Shown here piece by piece: positions 51,901-59,475 of a stretch of 64,000 nt of DNA (position 1 is the first letter of the stretch; each line of letters opens with the position of its first letter). Both the position numbers and the translations under genes were made by a program. The stretch is from contig NZ_PVTG01000006.1 in the NCBI RefSeq assembly GCF_003002915.1, positions 62,001 through 126,000 on the forward strand, read 5' to 3'. The notes beneath the pieces were generated by a model, which saw nothing but the letters and a program-made list of their open reading frames with translations, was not told the origin of the DNA and ran no database searches. The DNA comes from Geodermatophilus tzadiensis (GTDB lineage Bacteria; Actinomycetota; Actinomycetes; Mycobacteriales; Geodermatophilaceae).

Positions 51901-54150
51901 CGCTACCGCGGCGACGGCCAGGCCGAGGTCATGCTGGCCCGGCACGTCGACGGGGTCGAGACCGTCCTCACCGGCACGGTGCTGCCCGGCGGCTACACGC
52001 CGGGGACCTCGCTCACGGTGCGCTTCGAGACCGAGGGCACCGGCACGACGACGCTGCGCACCAAGGTGTGGGCCACCGGCACCGCCGAGCCCGCGGCCTG
52101 GCTGCTGACCCGCACCGACGCCACCGCGGCGCTGCAGCGGCCGGGTGCGCTGTACCTCTACGAGTACGTCTCGGGCAGCGCGACCCGGACCTCTGCCGTG
52201 CGGGTCGACGACCTGCGGGCGGAGCCGGCGGGCACGGTCGTGCCCCAGCCCCCGGCGAACACGGCTCCGACGGCGGCGTTCACCGCCGCCACGACAGGGC
52301 TGGCGGTGGCCGTGGACGGCACGTCCTCCGCCGACGCCGACGGCACGGTGGCCGGGTACGCGTGGGAGTTCGGGGACGGTGCCACCGGCACCGGGGCCAC
52401 GGCGTCGCACACCTACGCGGCGGCCGGCACCTACACCGTCCGGCTGACCGTGACCGACGACGACGGCGCCACCGGCACGACCACCCGCGGGGTGACCGTC
52501 ACCGCCCCCGCACCGCAGCCCCAGCCGCAGCCGGGCGACACGGCGGTCGCGGCGGACTCCTTCGAGCGCAGCGTCGTCTCGGGGTGGGGATCGGCCGACC
52601 GCGGCGGCGCCTGGACCGCCGGCGGGACCACGGCGGTGACCGGCGGCGCCGGCCAGCTCACCGCGGCGGCGGGGCGCAACGCCTCGGCGCTGCTGGGCGG
52701 GCTGTCCCAGGCAGATGCGGCCGTCCAGGCCGAGCTGGTCCTCCCGCAGGTCGCCACCGGTGGCGGCACCTACGTCAGCGTGGCCGCCCGCCGGGTGGGC
52801 ACGAGTGACTACCGGGTGCTGCTGCGCTTCCGCGGCGACGGGCAGGCCGAGGTGATGCTCGCCCGCTACGTCGACGGGGTGGAGACCATCCTCACCGGCA
52901 CGGTGCTGCCCGGCGGGTACACGCCGGGAGGCTCGCTCACGGTCCGGTTCGAGACCGAGGGCACCGGGACGACGACGCTGCGGGCCAAGCTGTGGGCCAC
53001 CGGCACCGCCGAGCCCGCGGCCTGGCTGCTGACCCGCACCGACGCCACGGCGGCGCTGCAGCGGCCGGGCGCGCTGTACCTGTACGAGTACGTCTCGGGC
53101 AGCGCGACCCGGACCTCCACGGTCTCGGTCGACGACCTGTGGGTCGGCCCCGCCGGCACCGTGCCGGGCGTGCCGGCCGGGCCGGGAGGCCCTGAGCAGC
53201 CGGCCAACCAGGCGCCGACGGCGGCGTTCACCGCCGCCGCGACGGGACTGGCGGTGGCGGTGGACGCCGCCGGCTCGGCCGACGCCGACGGCCGGGTGGT
53301 CGCCCAGGCGTGGGAGTTCGGGGACGGTGCCACCGGCACCGGGCCGACGGCGTCGCACACCTACGCGGCGGCCGGCACCTACACCGTCCGGCTGACCGTG
53401 ACCGACGACGACGGCGCCACCGGCACGACCACCCGCGCGGTGACCGTCACCGCCCCCGCACCGCAGCCCCAGCCGGAGCCGCAGCCGGAGCCGCAGCCGC
53501 AGCCGGGTGACCAGGCGCTGGCCGCCGACGCCTTCGGCCGCGAGCTGGCGGCGGGCTGGGGCACCGCCGACCGGGGTGGGGAGTGGACCGTCGGCGGGAC
53601 CACGTCGGTCACCGGCGGCGCCGGTCAGCTGGTCGCGGCGGCGGGGCGCAACGCGTCGGCCCTGCTGGCCGGGGTGTCGCAGGCCGACGTGGCGGTGCAG
53701 GCGAGGGTCACCCTGCCGCAGACGGCGACCGGCGGCGGCACCTACGTCAGCCTGGCCGCCCGGCGGGTGGGCACGAGCGACCACCGGGTGCTGCTGCGCT
53801 ACCGCGGCGACGGGCAGGCCGAGGTGATGCTCGCCCGCTACGTCGACGGGGTGGAGACGATCCTGGCCGGGACGGTGCTGCCCGGCGGCTACGCGCCGGG
53901 GACGTCGCTCACCGTCCGCTTTGAGACCGCGGGCACCGGCACGACGACGCTGCGCACCAAGCTGTGGGCGACCGGGACCGCGGAGCCGGCGGCCTGGCTG
54001 GTGACCGCGACGGACGCCACGGCGGCGCTGCAGCGGCCGGGTGCGGTCTACCTGTACGAGTACGTCTCGGGCAGCGCGACCGCCCCGTCGACCGTCCGCG
54101 TCGACGACCTGTGGGTGGGGCCCGCCGGCACCGCTCCGCCGGCCGGCTGA
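48949..54150 (+). CDS. Large exported PKD/LamG repeat surface protein
   Basis: A 1733-residue protein with a signal peptide (LAGVLGLLLVAGVLALAVPT). A propeller-like region (~60-470) has recurring VYVGGDF/VYLGGDI/VVAAGRFDGLNG blades. An FN3-like part (~475-585) and a LamG/concanavalin-like domain (~590-800; WSLGEAAGATAFDAAG, VEAWFRTTS, WHHVVGSLSPRGLEMYVDGV, FNGQVDEVALYPQALS) follow. Then come three alternating PKD domains (~803, ~1103, ~1419) and three ~210-residue jelly-roll-like modules (~890, ~1200, ~1523; SFERSVVSGWGSADRGGAWT). There is no sortase motif or C-terminal TM. It probably binds or builds the glycan matrix. Confidence 0.88.
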   Translation: MPARVATTLRKALAGVLGLLLVAGVLALAVPTAARADSAPLDPADPATPTTVTADPLPTVQVDGIVWSQVVVGNTVYAAGKFDNARPAGAAPGTQLTPRGNLLAYDIRTGELVPSFAPSLNAQALVVAASPDGSRVYVGGDFTTADGQTRQRVAAYSTATGRLVAEFRPPVAGQVRAIAATDTTVYLGGDISAVGSAGRNRLAAVSAATGALLPWAPQPGTGSTAGNVLPNDDPRNRETSNAVMALVVAGPDGQVVAAGRFDGLNGVPATGVGALDGVTGATRPFEIGRLVTNQGVNSGIWSLSTDGTNVYGTGYDFYGPGNLEGSFAVTADGGTVRWINDCRGDSFAAVAVNGAVYMAGHPHECSQIGGYPEQNPRVHQFGTALSLAATGKVGPYGLRNNNLVGRPAPSLLAWFPTFSPGAVSGASQATWHVTGTSRYVVYGGEFPTVNGSTQQGLVRFAARDLAPNAVAPRAVGTFAPTVTAVSGAVRVSWPAAVDRDNEHLTYRVHRDSDTAAPVCQVTRPSTFWRAPTYACLDRGAAAGSHRYLVTATDPAGNRLASAWVTAEVPAGATSSPRPYAQQVAADGAVGHWSLGEAAGATAFDAAGAQDMTVNAGVTRGQAGAIGGDRDTAVATNGSSTGFLATRTAVPSPDVFSVEAWFRTTSTRGGKIVGFGNAATGSSTAYDRHVFLDPMGRVYFGVHNGAAAEVRSDTAYNDGRWHHVVGSLSPRGLEMYVDGVRIGIRGDVTTATSYAGYWRVGGDTSWWVGSDWFNGQVDEVALYPQALSAQQIGTHLTLGRGANLAPTAAVDVAVSDLTATVNGTSSADVDGTVAGYAWEFGDGVTGTGPTASHTYAAAGTYTVRLTVTDDDGATGTTTRVVTVTQAPAGAGSVASDSFERSVVSGWGSADRGGAWTVGGTTAVTGGAGQLTAAAGRNASALLGGVSRSDVAVQAALTLPQTATGGGTYLSVATRRVGTTDYRVLLRYRGDGQAEVMLARHVDGVETVLTGTVLPGGYTPGTSLTVRFETEGTGTTTLRTKVWATGTAEPAAWLLTRTDATAALQRPGALYLYEYVSGSATRTSAVRVDDLRAEPAGTVVPQPPANTAPTAAFTAATTGLAVAVDGTSSADADGTVAGYAWEFGDGATGTGATASHTYAAAGTYTVRLTVTDDDGATGTTTRGVTVTAPAPQPQPQPGDTAVAADSFERSVVSGWGSADRGGAWTAGGTTAVTGGAGQLTAAAGRNASALLGGLSQADAAVQAELVLPQVATGGGTYVSVAARRVGTSDYRVLLRFRGDGQAEVMLARYVDGVETILTGTVLPGGYTPGGSLTVRFETEGTGTTTLRAKLWATGTAEPAAWLLTRTDATAALQRPGALYLYEYVSGSATRTSTVSVDDLWVGPAGTVPGVPAGPGGPEQPANQAPTAAFTAAATGLAVAVDAAGSADADGRVVAQAWEFGDGATGTGPTASHTYAAAGTYTVRLTVTDDDGATGTTTRAVTVTAPAPQPQPEPQPEPQPQPGDQALAADAFGRELAAGWGTADRGGEWTVGGTTSVTGGAGQLVAAAGRNASALLAGVSQADVAVQARVTLPQTATGGGTYVSLAARRVGTSDHRVLLRYRGDGQAEVMLARYVDGVETILAGTVLPGGYAPGTSLTVRFETAGTGTTTLRTKLWATGTAEPAAWLVTATDATAALQRPGAVYLYEYVSGSATAPSTVRVDDLWVGPAGTAPPAG
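51357..52257 (+). repeat. PKD + jelly-roll-like module, unit 1 of the long surface protein
   Basis: First of three ~0.9-kb tandem units. Long stretches are identical at DNA level to unit 2 (about 52258-53202) and unit 3 (about 53203-54150), for example the EFGDG-to-TTTR part of each PKD domain. This implies recent duplication or conversion. Confidence 0.8.
52258..53202 (+). repeat. PKD + jelly-roll-like module, unit 2
   Basis: The SFERSVVSGWGSADRGGAWT start is encoded almost identically to unit 1. The linker between PKD and module is PQPQPQPGDT. Confidence 0.8.
53203..54150 (+). repeat. PKD + jelly-roll-like module, unit 3
   Basis: The linker is expanded to a PQPEPQPEPQPQPGD run and the module start has drifted to AFGRELAAGWGTADRGGEWT. 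The PKD coding part remains nearly identical to unit 2. Confidence 0.8.
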
Positions 54151-54155
54151 GCGGA

Positions 54156-54171
54156 CACCCCAACTCGGGTG
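54156..54171. promoter_or_regulatory. CACCC-CAACTC-GGGTG inverted repeat
   Basis: A short inverted repeat 5 nt after the surface-protein stop, ~55 nt before the next start. It is related in arms to the elements at 15443 and 44775. Confidence 0.3.
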
Positions 54172-54174
54172 AGC

Positions 54175-54200
54175 GGCGCCGGCGGATCCACGCCGGCGCC
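54175..54200 (+). terminator. GGCGCCGGC/GCCGGCGCC hairpin
   Basis: A perfect 9-bp stem with an 8-nt loop between the long surface protein and the glycosyltransferase fusion gene. Confidence 0.5.
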
Positions 54201-54224
54201 GCACCGGGCCGGGACCATCGCGGG

Positions 54225-56378
54225 GTGACCGTCGAAGCCCCCCTCGTGGCCGAGGCCGGAGCGGCCCCGCCCACCGCCGCGCGGTGGGCGGGGCCGCTCG
54301 GCGTCGTCGTCGTCAACTACGGCTCGTCGGCGCTGCTGCGGCGCAACCTCGTCCCCCTCGGCCGCACCGGCCTGCCGGTCGTGGTCGTGGACAACCTCTC
54401 CACGCCCGAGGAACGGCGGGCCGTGACCGGGCTGGCCGCCGAGGAGGGGTGGGAGCTCGTGGCCCTCCCGGACAACCGGGGCTTCGGCGCGGGCGTCAAC
54501 GCCGGCGTCGCCGCGGCCCGCGCGCAGGGCTGCACCACCGTCCTGCTGCTCAACCCCGACGCCGTCGTGGAGCGCGACGTGGTCGACCGGCTCGCCGAGC
54601 GCAGCCTGGCCGACCCCCTGGCGCTGCTGAGCCCGCGGATCGTCGACTCCGCCGGTGGCGTCTACTTCGCCGGCTCGCGACTGCGGCTGCGCGACGGGCG
54701 CACCGGACGGCGCGCCGCCGACCCGGCCGCACCGGCGACCGTGCGCGAGTGGCTGACCGGCGCCTGCCTGGTCGTGCACGGCACGCTGTTCGACCTGCTC
54801 GGCGGCCTCGACGACTCCTACTTCCTCTACTGGGAGGACGTCGACCTCAGCTACCGCGCCCAGCTCGCCGGCGGCCGGACGGTCCTGTGCGACGACCTGG
54901 TCGCGGTGCACGACGAGGGCGGCACGCAGCACCGGCGCGGGACGGCCAAGTCCGACCTCTACTACTACTGGAACTGCCGCAACCGGCTGGCGTTCGCCGC
55001 CCGGCACCTCGGCCGCCGGGCGATGCTCGGCTGGCTGCTGCGCACCCCCGCGGCCGGCTGGGAGGTCGTGCTCCGGGGCGGGCGGCGGCAGCTGCTGCAC
55101 TCGCCCCGGCCCCTCCTGGCCGCGGCGCGCGGCTCGCTGGCCGGCGCCGCGCTCGTCGTCCGCGCGGTCCTCCGACCCGCCGCCCGCCACCGCCGCCCGC
55201 CGGTGCTCGTCGTCCACCCGGGCGCCGACCTCTACGGAGCCGACCGGATGCTGCTGGAGTCGGTCGACGCGCTGCGCTCGGAGTTCGACGTCACGGTCGC
55301 CGTGCCGGGCCCCGGGCCGCTGGTCGGCGCGCTCGAGGCCCGCGGGGTGCGGGTGGTGCGGTGCCCCATGCCGGTGCTGCGCAACGCCGCGCTGCGCCCG
55401 CGCGGGGCGGTGCGGCTGGCCGCCGACGCCGTCCGCGGCGTGCTCCCGGCGCTGCGGCTGGTCCGCCGGCACGGCGCGGCGGGCGTCTACGTCAACACCG
55501 TCACCGTCCCGACGTGGCCGCTGCTGGCCCGCCTGGCCCGGCGGCCCTGCGTCGTCCACGTCCACGAGGCCGAGCGCTCGCTGCCCGGCCCGCTCCGCCG
55601 CGCCCTCGCGCTGTCCCCGGCGCTGGCCACGCGCGTCCTGGTCAACAGCGGCTTCACGCACGAGGTGCTCACCGAGGTCGCGCCGCGGCTGCACCGGCGC
55701 AGCACCGTCCTGCACAACGCCGTCCGCGGACCGGCCGCCCCGGTCCCGGCCCGGCCGCGACCGCACGACCCGGTGCGGCTGCTGTTCGTCGGCCGGCTCT
55801 CGCCGCGCAAGGGGCCGCAGGTCGCGGTGGCGGCCCTCGCCGACCTGGTGGCCCGCGGCGTCGACGCCCGGCTGGACCTGGTCGGTTCGGTGTTCCCCGG
55901 CTACGAGTGGTTCGAGGCCGAGCTCCGCGCGCAGGTCGTGGCCGCCGGGGTGGCCGACCGGGTGGCGTTCCTCGGCTTCCGGCCCGACGTGGCCCCGGCC
56001 CTCGCGGCCGCGGACGTCGTGCTGGTGCCCTCGGTGGCCGAGGAGTCGTTCGGCAACGCCGCGGTCGAGGCGGTCCTCGCCGCCCGCCCGCTGGTGGTCA
56101 GCGACTCCAGCGGGCTGCGGGAGGCGGTGGCCGGCTTCGGCAGCGTGCAGGTCGTCGCGCCGGGCCGGCCCGCGGCCTGGGCCGACGCCGTCGAGCGGCT
56201 GCTCGCCGACTGGCCGCGGGTCCGCGACCTGGCGGTGGCCGACGCGGCCGAGGCCCGGCGCCGGCACGCGCCCGAGCGGTACCGGGCCGGGCTGGTCGCG
56301 ACGGTGGCCGCGCTGACCGGCGCGCCCGGCCGGCCGTCGCCCGCCCGGGCCGTTCCCGGACCGAGGAGGAGCGCATGA
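54225..56378 (+). CDS. Bifunctional GT2-GT4 glycosyltransferase fusion
   Basis: A 717-residue protein. Residues ~20-300 form a WbbL-like GT2 (rhamnosyltransferase type) domain (GVVVVNYGSSALLRRNLVPL, LPDNRGFGAGVNAGVAAARA, LLLNPDAVVERDVVDRL, YFLYWEDVDLSYRAQLAGGR). Residues ~322-700 form a GT4 GT-B domain (VLVVHPGADLYGADRMLLES, VRLLFVGRLSPRKGPQVAVA, EESFGNAAVEAVLAARPLVV). Both catalytic sets look intact, so it may add two sugars in sequence. GTG 54225. Its stop overlaps the next glycosyltransferase (ATGA). Confidence 0.9.
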   Translation: MTVEAPLVAEAGAAPPTAARWAGPLGVVVVNYGSSALLRRNLVPLGRTGLPVVVVDNLSTPEERRAVTGLAAEEGWELVALPDNRGFGAGVNAGVAAARAQGCTTVLLLNPDAVVERDVVDRLAERSLADPLALLSPRIVDSAGGVYFAGSRLRLRDGRTGRRAADPAAPATVREWLTGACLVVHGTLFDLLGGLDDSYFLYWEDVDLSYRAQLAGGRTVLCDDLVAVHDEGGTQHRRGTAKSDLYYYWNCRNRLAFAARHLGRRAMLGWLLRTPAAGWEVVLRGGRRQLLHSPRPLLAAARGSLAGAALVVRAVLRPAARHRRPPVLVVHPGADLYGADRMLLESVDALRSEFDVTVAVPGPGPLVGALEARGVRVVRCPMPVLRNAALRPRGAVRLAADAVRGVLPALRLVRRHGAAGVYVNTVTVPTWPLLARLARRPCVVHVHEAERSLPGPLRRALALSPALATRVLVNSGFTHEVLTEVAPRLHRRSTVLHNAVRGPAAPVPARPRPHDPVRLLFVGRLSPRKGPQVAVAALADLVARGVDARLDLVGSVFPGYEWFEAELRAQVVAAGVADRVAFLGFRPDVAPALAAADVVLVPSVAEESFGNAAVEAVLAARPLVVSDSSGLREAVAGFGSVQVVAPGRPAAWADAVERLLADWPRVRDLAVADAAEARRRHAPERYRAGLVATVAALTGAPGRPSPARAVPGPRRSA

Positions 56379-57400
56379 CCGCGTCCGCCGTGCCCGCCGC
56401 CGTGCCCGCCGCCGCGCGGGCCACCGTGCACGTCACCGTGGCGGTGCCCACCTACCGTCGCCCGGACGACCTGCGCGCCCTGCTGCCGGTGCTGTGCCAC
56501 CAGGCGGCCGAGGTGACCGCGGGGTCCGCGGGGCGGTACGCCGTCGACGTCCTCGTGGTGGACAACGACCCCGAGCGCGGTGCCGCCGGCGTGGTCGCCG
56601 AGGCCGGCGGCCCCGGGGTCTGCTACGCCGCCGAACCGACGCCGGGCATCGCCGCGGTGCGCAACCGGGCGATGGACGAGGCCGCGGGGTCCCGGCTCCT
56701 GGCCTTCATCGACGACGACGAGCGGCCGCGCGAGCAGTGGCTGGCCGCGCTGCTCGACACCTGGGCGGACAGCGGCGCCGCGGCGGTGTCCGGCCGGGTC
56801 CTCGCCGAGTACGCCGGCCAGCTCGACCCGTGGCTCGAGGCGGGCGGCTTCTTCGTCCGCCGCAACCTGCCCAGCGGGACCGGGATCGACACCGCCGCCG
56901 CGGGCAACCTGCTCCTCGACCTCGACCAGGTGCGCGCCTGTGGCACGCGCTTCGAGTCGGCGCTGGGCCTGGGCGGGGGAGAGGACACCCTCTTCAGCCG
57001 GTCCCTGGCCCGGGCCGGGGGACGCATGGTGTGGTGCGCGGAGTCCGCCGTCGTCGACCAGGTGCCCGCCGAGCGCATGACCCGCCGGTGGGTGCTCACC
57101 CGCGCGTGGAGCCACGGCAACGGCGCGGTCCTCACCGAGCTGCGGCTCACCGCGGGGACGGCGCCGCGCCTGGCGGTGCGGGCGCGGGGGCTGGTCCGGG
57201 GGCTGCTGCGCATGGCCGGGGGGACGGCGCGCTGGGCGCTCGGTCTGCTGGCGCGCGCGCCCCGCCACCGGGCCCGCGGGCTCCGGGCCCTGTGCCGGGG
57301 CGCCGGGATGGTCGGCGGCGCCCTCGGCGTCGTCTACCAGGAGTACGCCCGCGGCGGGCGCCGGTGGCGGCTGGCCCGGCTGCCGGAGCCGCGCCGGTGA
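56375..57400 (+). CDS. GT2-family glycosyltransferase
   Basis: A 341-residue GT-A enzyme with VAVPTYRRPDDLRALLPVLC, VLVVDNDPERGAAG, AVRNRAMDEAAGSRLLAFID with DDDERPREQWLAALL (DxD-like metal site) and LGLGGGEDTLFSRSLARAG (acceptor/base region). The C-terminal part has hydrophobic amphipathic helices (RMAGGTARWALGLLARA) likely to touch the membrane. ATG 56375 with GAGGAGGAGCGC upstream overlaps the previous stop. It is coupled to the deacetylase gene by GTGA. Confidence 0.9.
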   Translation: MTASAVPAAVPAAARATVHVTVAVPTYRRPDDLRALLPVLCHQAAEVTAGSAGRYAVDVLVVDNDPERGAAGVVAEAGGPGVCYAAEPTPGIAAVRNRAMDEAAGSRLLAFIDDDERPREQWLAALLDTWADSGAAAVSGRVLAEYAGQLDPWLEAGGFFVRRNLPSGTGIDTAAAGNLLLDLDQVRACGTRFESALGLGGGEDTLFSRSLARAGGRMVWCAESAVVDQVPAERMTRRWVLTRAWSHGNGAVLTELRLTAGTAPRLAVRARGLVRGLLRMAGGTARWALGLLARAPRHRARGLRALCRGAGMVGGALGVVYQEYARGGRRWRLARLPEPRR

Positions 57401-58161
57401 GCGTCGTGGCCGCCGGGGCCGCACCGGGGAGCGCCCTCGCGGCCGGGCGGCGGGCCGCCGCCCGGCGGCTGCGCCGGGCCGCCGCGCCCCTGGCGGGCTC
57501 GGTCGTCGGCGTGCGCACGGTCGCCCCGCAGGTGGTGCTCACCTTCGACGACGGCCCCGAGCCCGGGGGCACCGACCGGGTGCTGGCCGCCCTGGCCGAC
57601 GCGGGCGCCACCGCCACCTTCTTCGTGCTGCTCACCCGCGTCCGCCGGTACCCCAGCCTGCTCGACGAGGTCGTCGCCGCCGGGCACGAGGTGGCCCTGC
57701 ACGGCGTCGACCACCGGCCGCTGCCGGCCGTCCCGGTCGAGGAGGTGGCCCGGCTGACCCGGTCCGGCCGCGCCGAGCTCGAGGACGCCACCGGCCTCCC
57801 GGTCCGCTGGCACCGCCCGCCCTACGGCCGGCAGACCCTCGCCACCCGGCGGGCGGTGGCCCGGGCCGGCCTCGAACCGGTCCTGTGGGGCCCGTCCACC
57901 TGGGACTGGAAGGACGTCCCCCCGGCCGACCGGATCGCCCGGTCCCGCCTGGGGCTGCGCCCGGGGGCGATCGTGCTGGCGCACGACGGCACCGCCGGTC
58001 CCGACGACCTCGCCGACGACGGCCCGGCCCCGGTGCTCGACCGGGGGGCGCTGGTCGCGGAGGTGCTCGCCGGCTACGCCGAGCGCGGGCTGGCCGCCCG
58101 CTCGCTGCGGGAGGTGGCCCAGGGCGGGCGCCTGGTCCGCGAGCTCCGGCTCACCCGCTGA
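57397..58161 (+). CDS. Polysaccharide deacetylase (NodB, CE4)
   Basis: A 254-residue carbohydrate esterase. It has TVAPQVVLTFDDGPEPGGTD (catalytic Asp pair), ATFFVLLTRV, EVALHGVDHRPLP (zinc His; the usual HTxxHP is altered to HGVDHRP), VRWHRPPYGRQTL and GAIVLAHDGT. It removes N-acetyl groups from glycans. Export signals are not obvious, so it may act on lipid-linked intermediates in the cytoplasm or leave with a weak N-terminal hydrophobic stretch. GTG 57397 overlaps the glycosyltransferase stop. Confidence 0.9.
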   Translation: MSVVAAGAAPGSALAAGRRAAARRLRRAAAPLAGSVVGVRTVAPQVVLTFDDGPEPGGTDRVLAALADAGATATFFVLLTRVRRYPSLLDEVVAAGHEVALHGVDHRPLPAVPVEEVARLTRSGRAELEDATGLPVRWHRPPYGRQTLATRRAVARAGLEPVLWGPSTWDWKDVPPADRIARSRLGLRPGAIVLAHDGTAGPDDLADDGPAPVLDRGALVAEVLAGYAERGLAARSLREVAQGGRLVRELRLTR

Positions 58162-58166
58162 CCGGC

Positions 58167-58186
58167 CGGCGACCCCGCGGTCGCCG
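58167..58186. terminator. CGGCGACC/GGTCGCCG hairpin between convergent genes
   Basis: A perfect 8-bp stem with a CCGC loop between the deacetylase and the minus-strand glycosyltransferase. It is probably a two-way terminator. Confidence 0.55.
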
Positions 58187-59221
58187 TCAGCCGCGCAGCT
58201 CGCCCAGCGCCTGCCGGTAGGCGGCCGCGTGCGCCTCCCCGACGCGGTCCCAGTCCCGCCCGGAGAGGTCGGGTGGTGCGGCCGGCGGCGCCGCCCGGAG
58301 AGCGGTCACGGCGTCGACCAGGTGCCCGGCGGTGAGCTCACCCGCGTAGCGGTGCACCCACCCCGGGCCGACCTCCGCGGCGAGCCGCTCGTTGACGGGG
58401 TTGTCGGGCACCAGCACCGGCCGGTCCAGCGACAGCGCCGCGAGCGTCCCGCCGGAGTTGTGCATCTCCCGGTAGGGCAGGACGACGAGCTCCGCCGCGG
58501 TCACCTCCGCGACCAGGTCGTCGTCCGCGAGGAAGCCCAGGGACACCGACACCCGGGGGTCCGCGGCCGCGGCCGCGACCAGCTCGGCGCCCAGCTCCGG
58601 GGTGGAGGGGCTGCCGGACACCCGCAGCTCCAGCGGGTGCTCCGTCCGCCCGGCGGTCCCGGCGAAGGCGGCGACCAGCCGGTCGACGCCCTTGTAGTGG
58701 CGCAGCAGCCCGACGAAGGCCAGCCGCCCGGGGCGCGCGGCCGCGCGGGGCCGGCCGGCGAACCAGTCGCGGTAGTGGCCGTGGACGACGGTCCGGGCCG
58801 GTGCGCCCGCGGGCACCGGGGTCTCGTCGTTGAGCCGGATGCGCAGCGTCGTCCACCGCTCGGCCCAGCGCAGCAGGGCCACCTCCCGCCGGGAGATGCC
58901 GGCGGGGAGCTCCAGGTTGTGCACCGTGCGGACCAGCGGCGTGCGGGTGGCCCGCAGCCGGAGGAGCAGCACCGCGAAGAGCAGCTGCCGCACCGCCTTC
59001 TTGAGGGGACCGGTCCCCGACACGAGGATCTCCGGCCAGTGCACGTGGAAGACCGAGTAGCCGCCGCGCAGCGCCCGCCGCCAGGAGAAGGTCAGGACCC
59101 GCACGTCGGGCAGCTCGGCGAGGCTGCGGCCGAGCATGACCAGGTAGGGGTTGGTCGTCGGCCGCGGGCGCGGGAACGACTGCAGCACCACGAGGGCCCC
59201 GTCCCGCTGTCTCGAGCGCAC
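58187..59221 (-). CDS. Glycosyltransferase (GT-B, GumK/GT4-like)
   Basis: A 344-residue GT-B protein with GALVVLQSFPRPRPTTNPYL, YSVFHVHWPEILVSG, PLVRTVHNLELPAGISRREV, GRLAFVGLLRHYKGVDRLVA, VSLGFLADDDLVAEVTAAEL and LPYREMHNSGGTLAALSLDR. This resembles GumK-like or beta-1,4-glucuronosyl/mannosyl transferases. The GTG at 59221 was chosen because the domain starts at once and GGGGGACGC lies upstream. The frame is open to 59431 with a Pro/Arg-rich extension I do not trust. Confidence 0.85.
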   Translation of the reverse strand: MRSRQRDGALVVLQSFPRPRPTTNPYLVMLGRSLAELPDVRVLTFSWRRALRGGYSVFHVHWPEILVSGTGPLKKAVRQLLFAVLLLRLRATRTPLVRTVHNLELPAGISRREVALLRWAERWTTLRIRLNDETPVPAGAPARTVVHGHYRDWFAGRPRAAARPGRLAFVGLLRHYKGVDRLVAAFAGTAGRTEHPLELRVSGSPSTPELGAELVAAAAADPRVSVSLGFLADDDLVAEVTAAELVVLPYREMHNSGGTLAALSLDRPVLVPDNPVNERLAAEVGPGWVHRYAGELTAGHLVDAVTALRAAPPAAPPDLSGRDWDRVGEAHAAAYRQALGELRG

Positions 59222-59475
59222 GACGCGTCCCCCGTCCCGTCGGACCGGCACGCCGGCGGACGCCGGCACCGGTGGTCCACTCTGCCCGGCGGGCGGCCGC
59301 ACGGCCTCGCCCGTCCTGGTGAGATCCGCCGGCGGACCGGGGGCCGGGCGCGGGAGGGCGTGGTCTGATCGCCGGGGTCGCCCCACCGCCGGTCCGGGGC
59401 TCTCGATCGGGAGGACCCGGTGCCTGGACACCCGCGCGGGGACGAGCCGCGCCCGCCGTTCCCGAGGGCGGCGGG
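59222..59475. other. Divergent intergenic region
   Basis: A 254-nt stretch between a glycosyltransferase and the flippase. It is partly covered if the glycosyltransferase starts at 59431. I see no clear promoter or conserved element. Confidence 0.4.

Noticed and set aside
48784-54204. Uninterrupted minus-strand open frame of ~1800 codons opposite the long surface protein
   Set aside because: It mirrors the GC-rich codon structure of the plus-strand gene, has no domain pattern of its own, and its translation is Gly/Arg/Ala-rich filler. The plus strand has a signal peptide, PKD and LamG domains.
59222-59431. N-terminal extension of the minus-strand glycosyltransferase
   Set aside because: The frame is open, but the sequence is Pro/Arg-rich low complexity, and a GTG with a purine-rich site lies right at the domain start.
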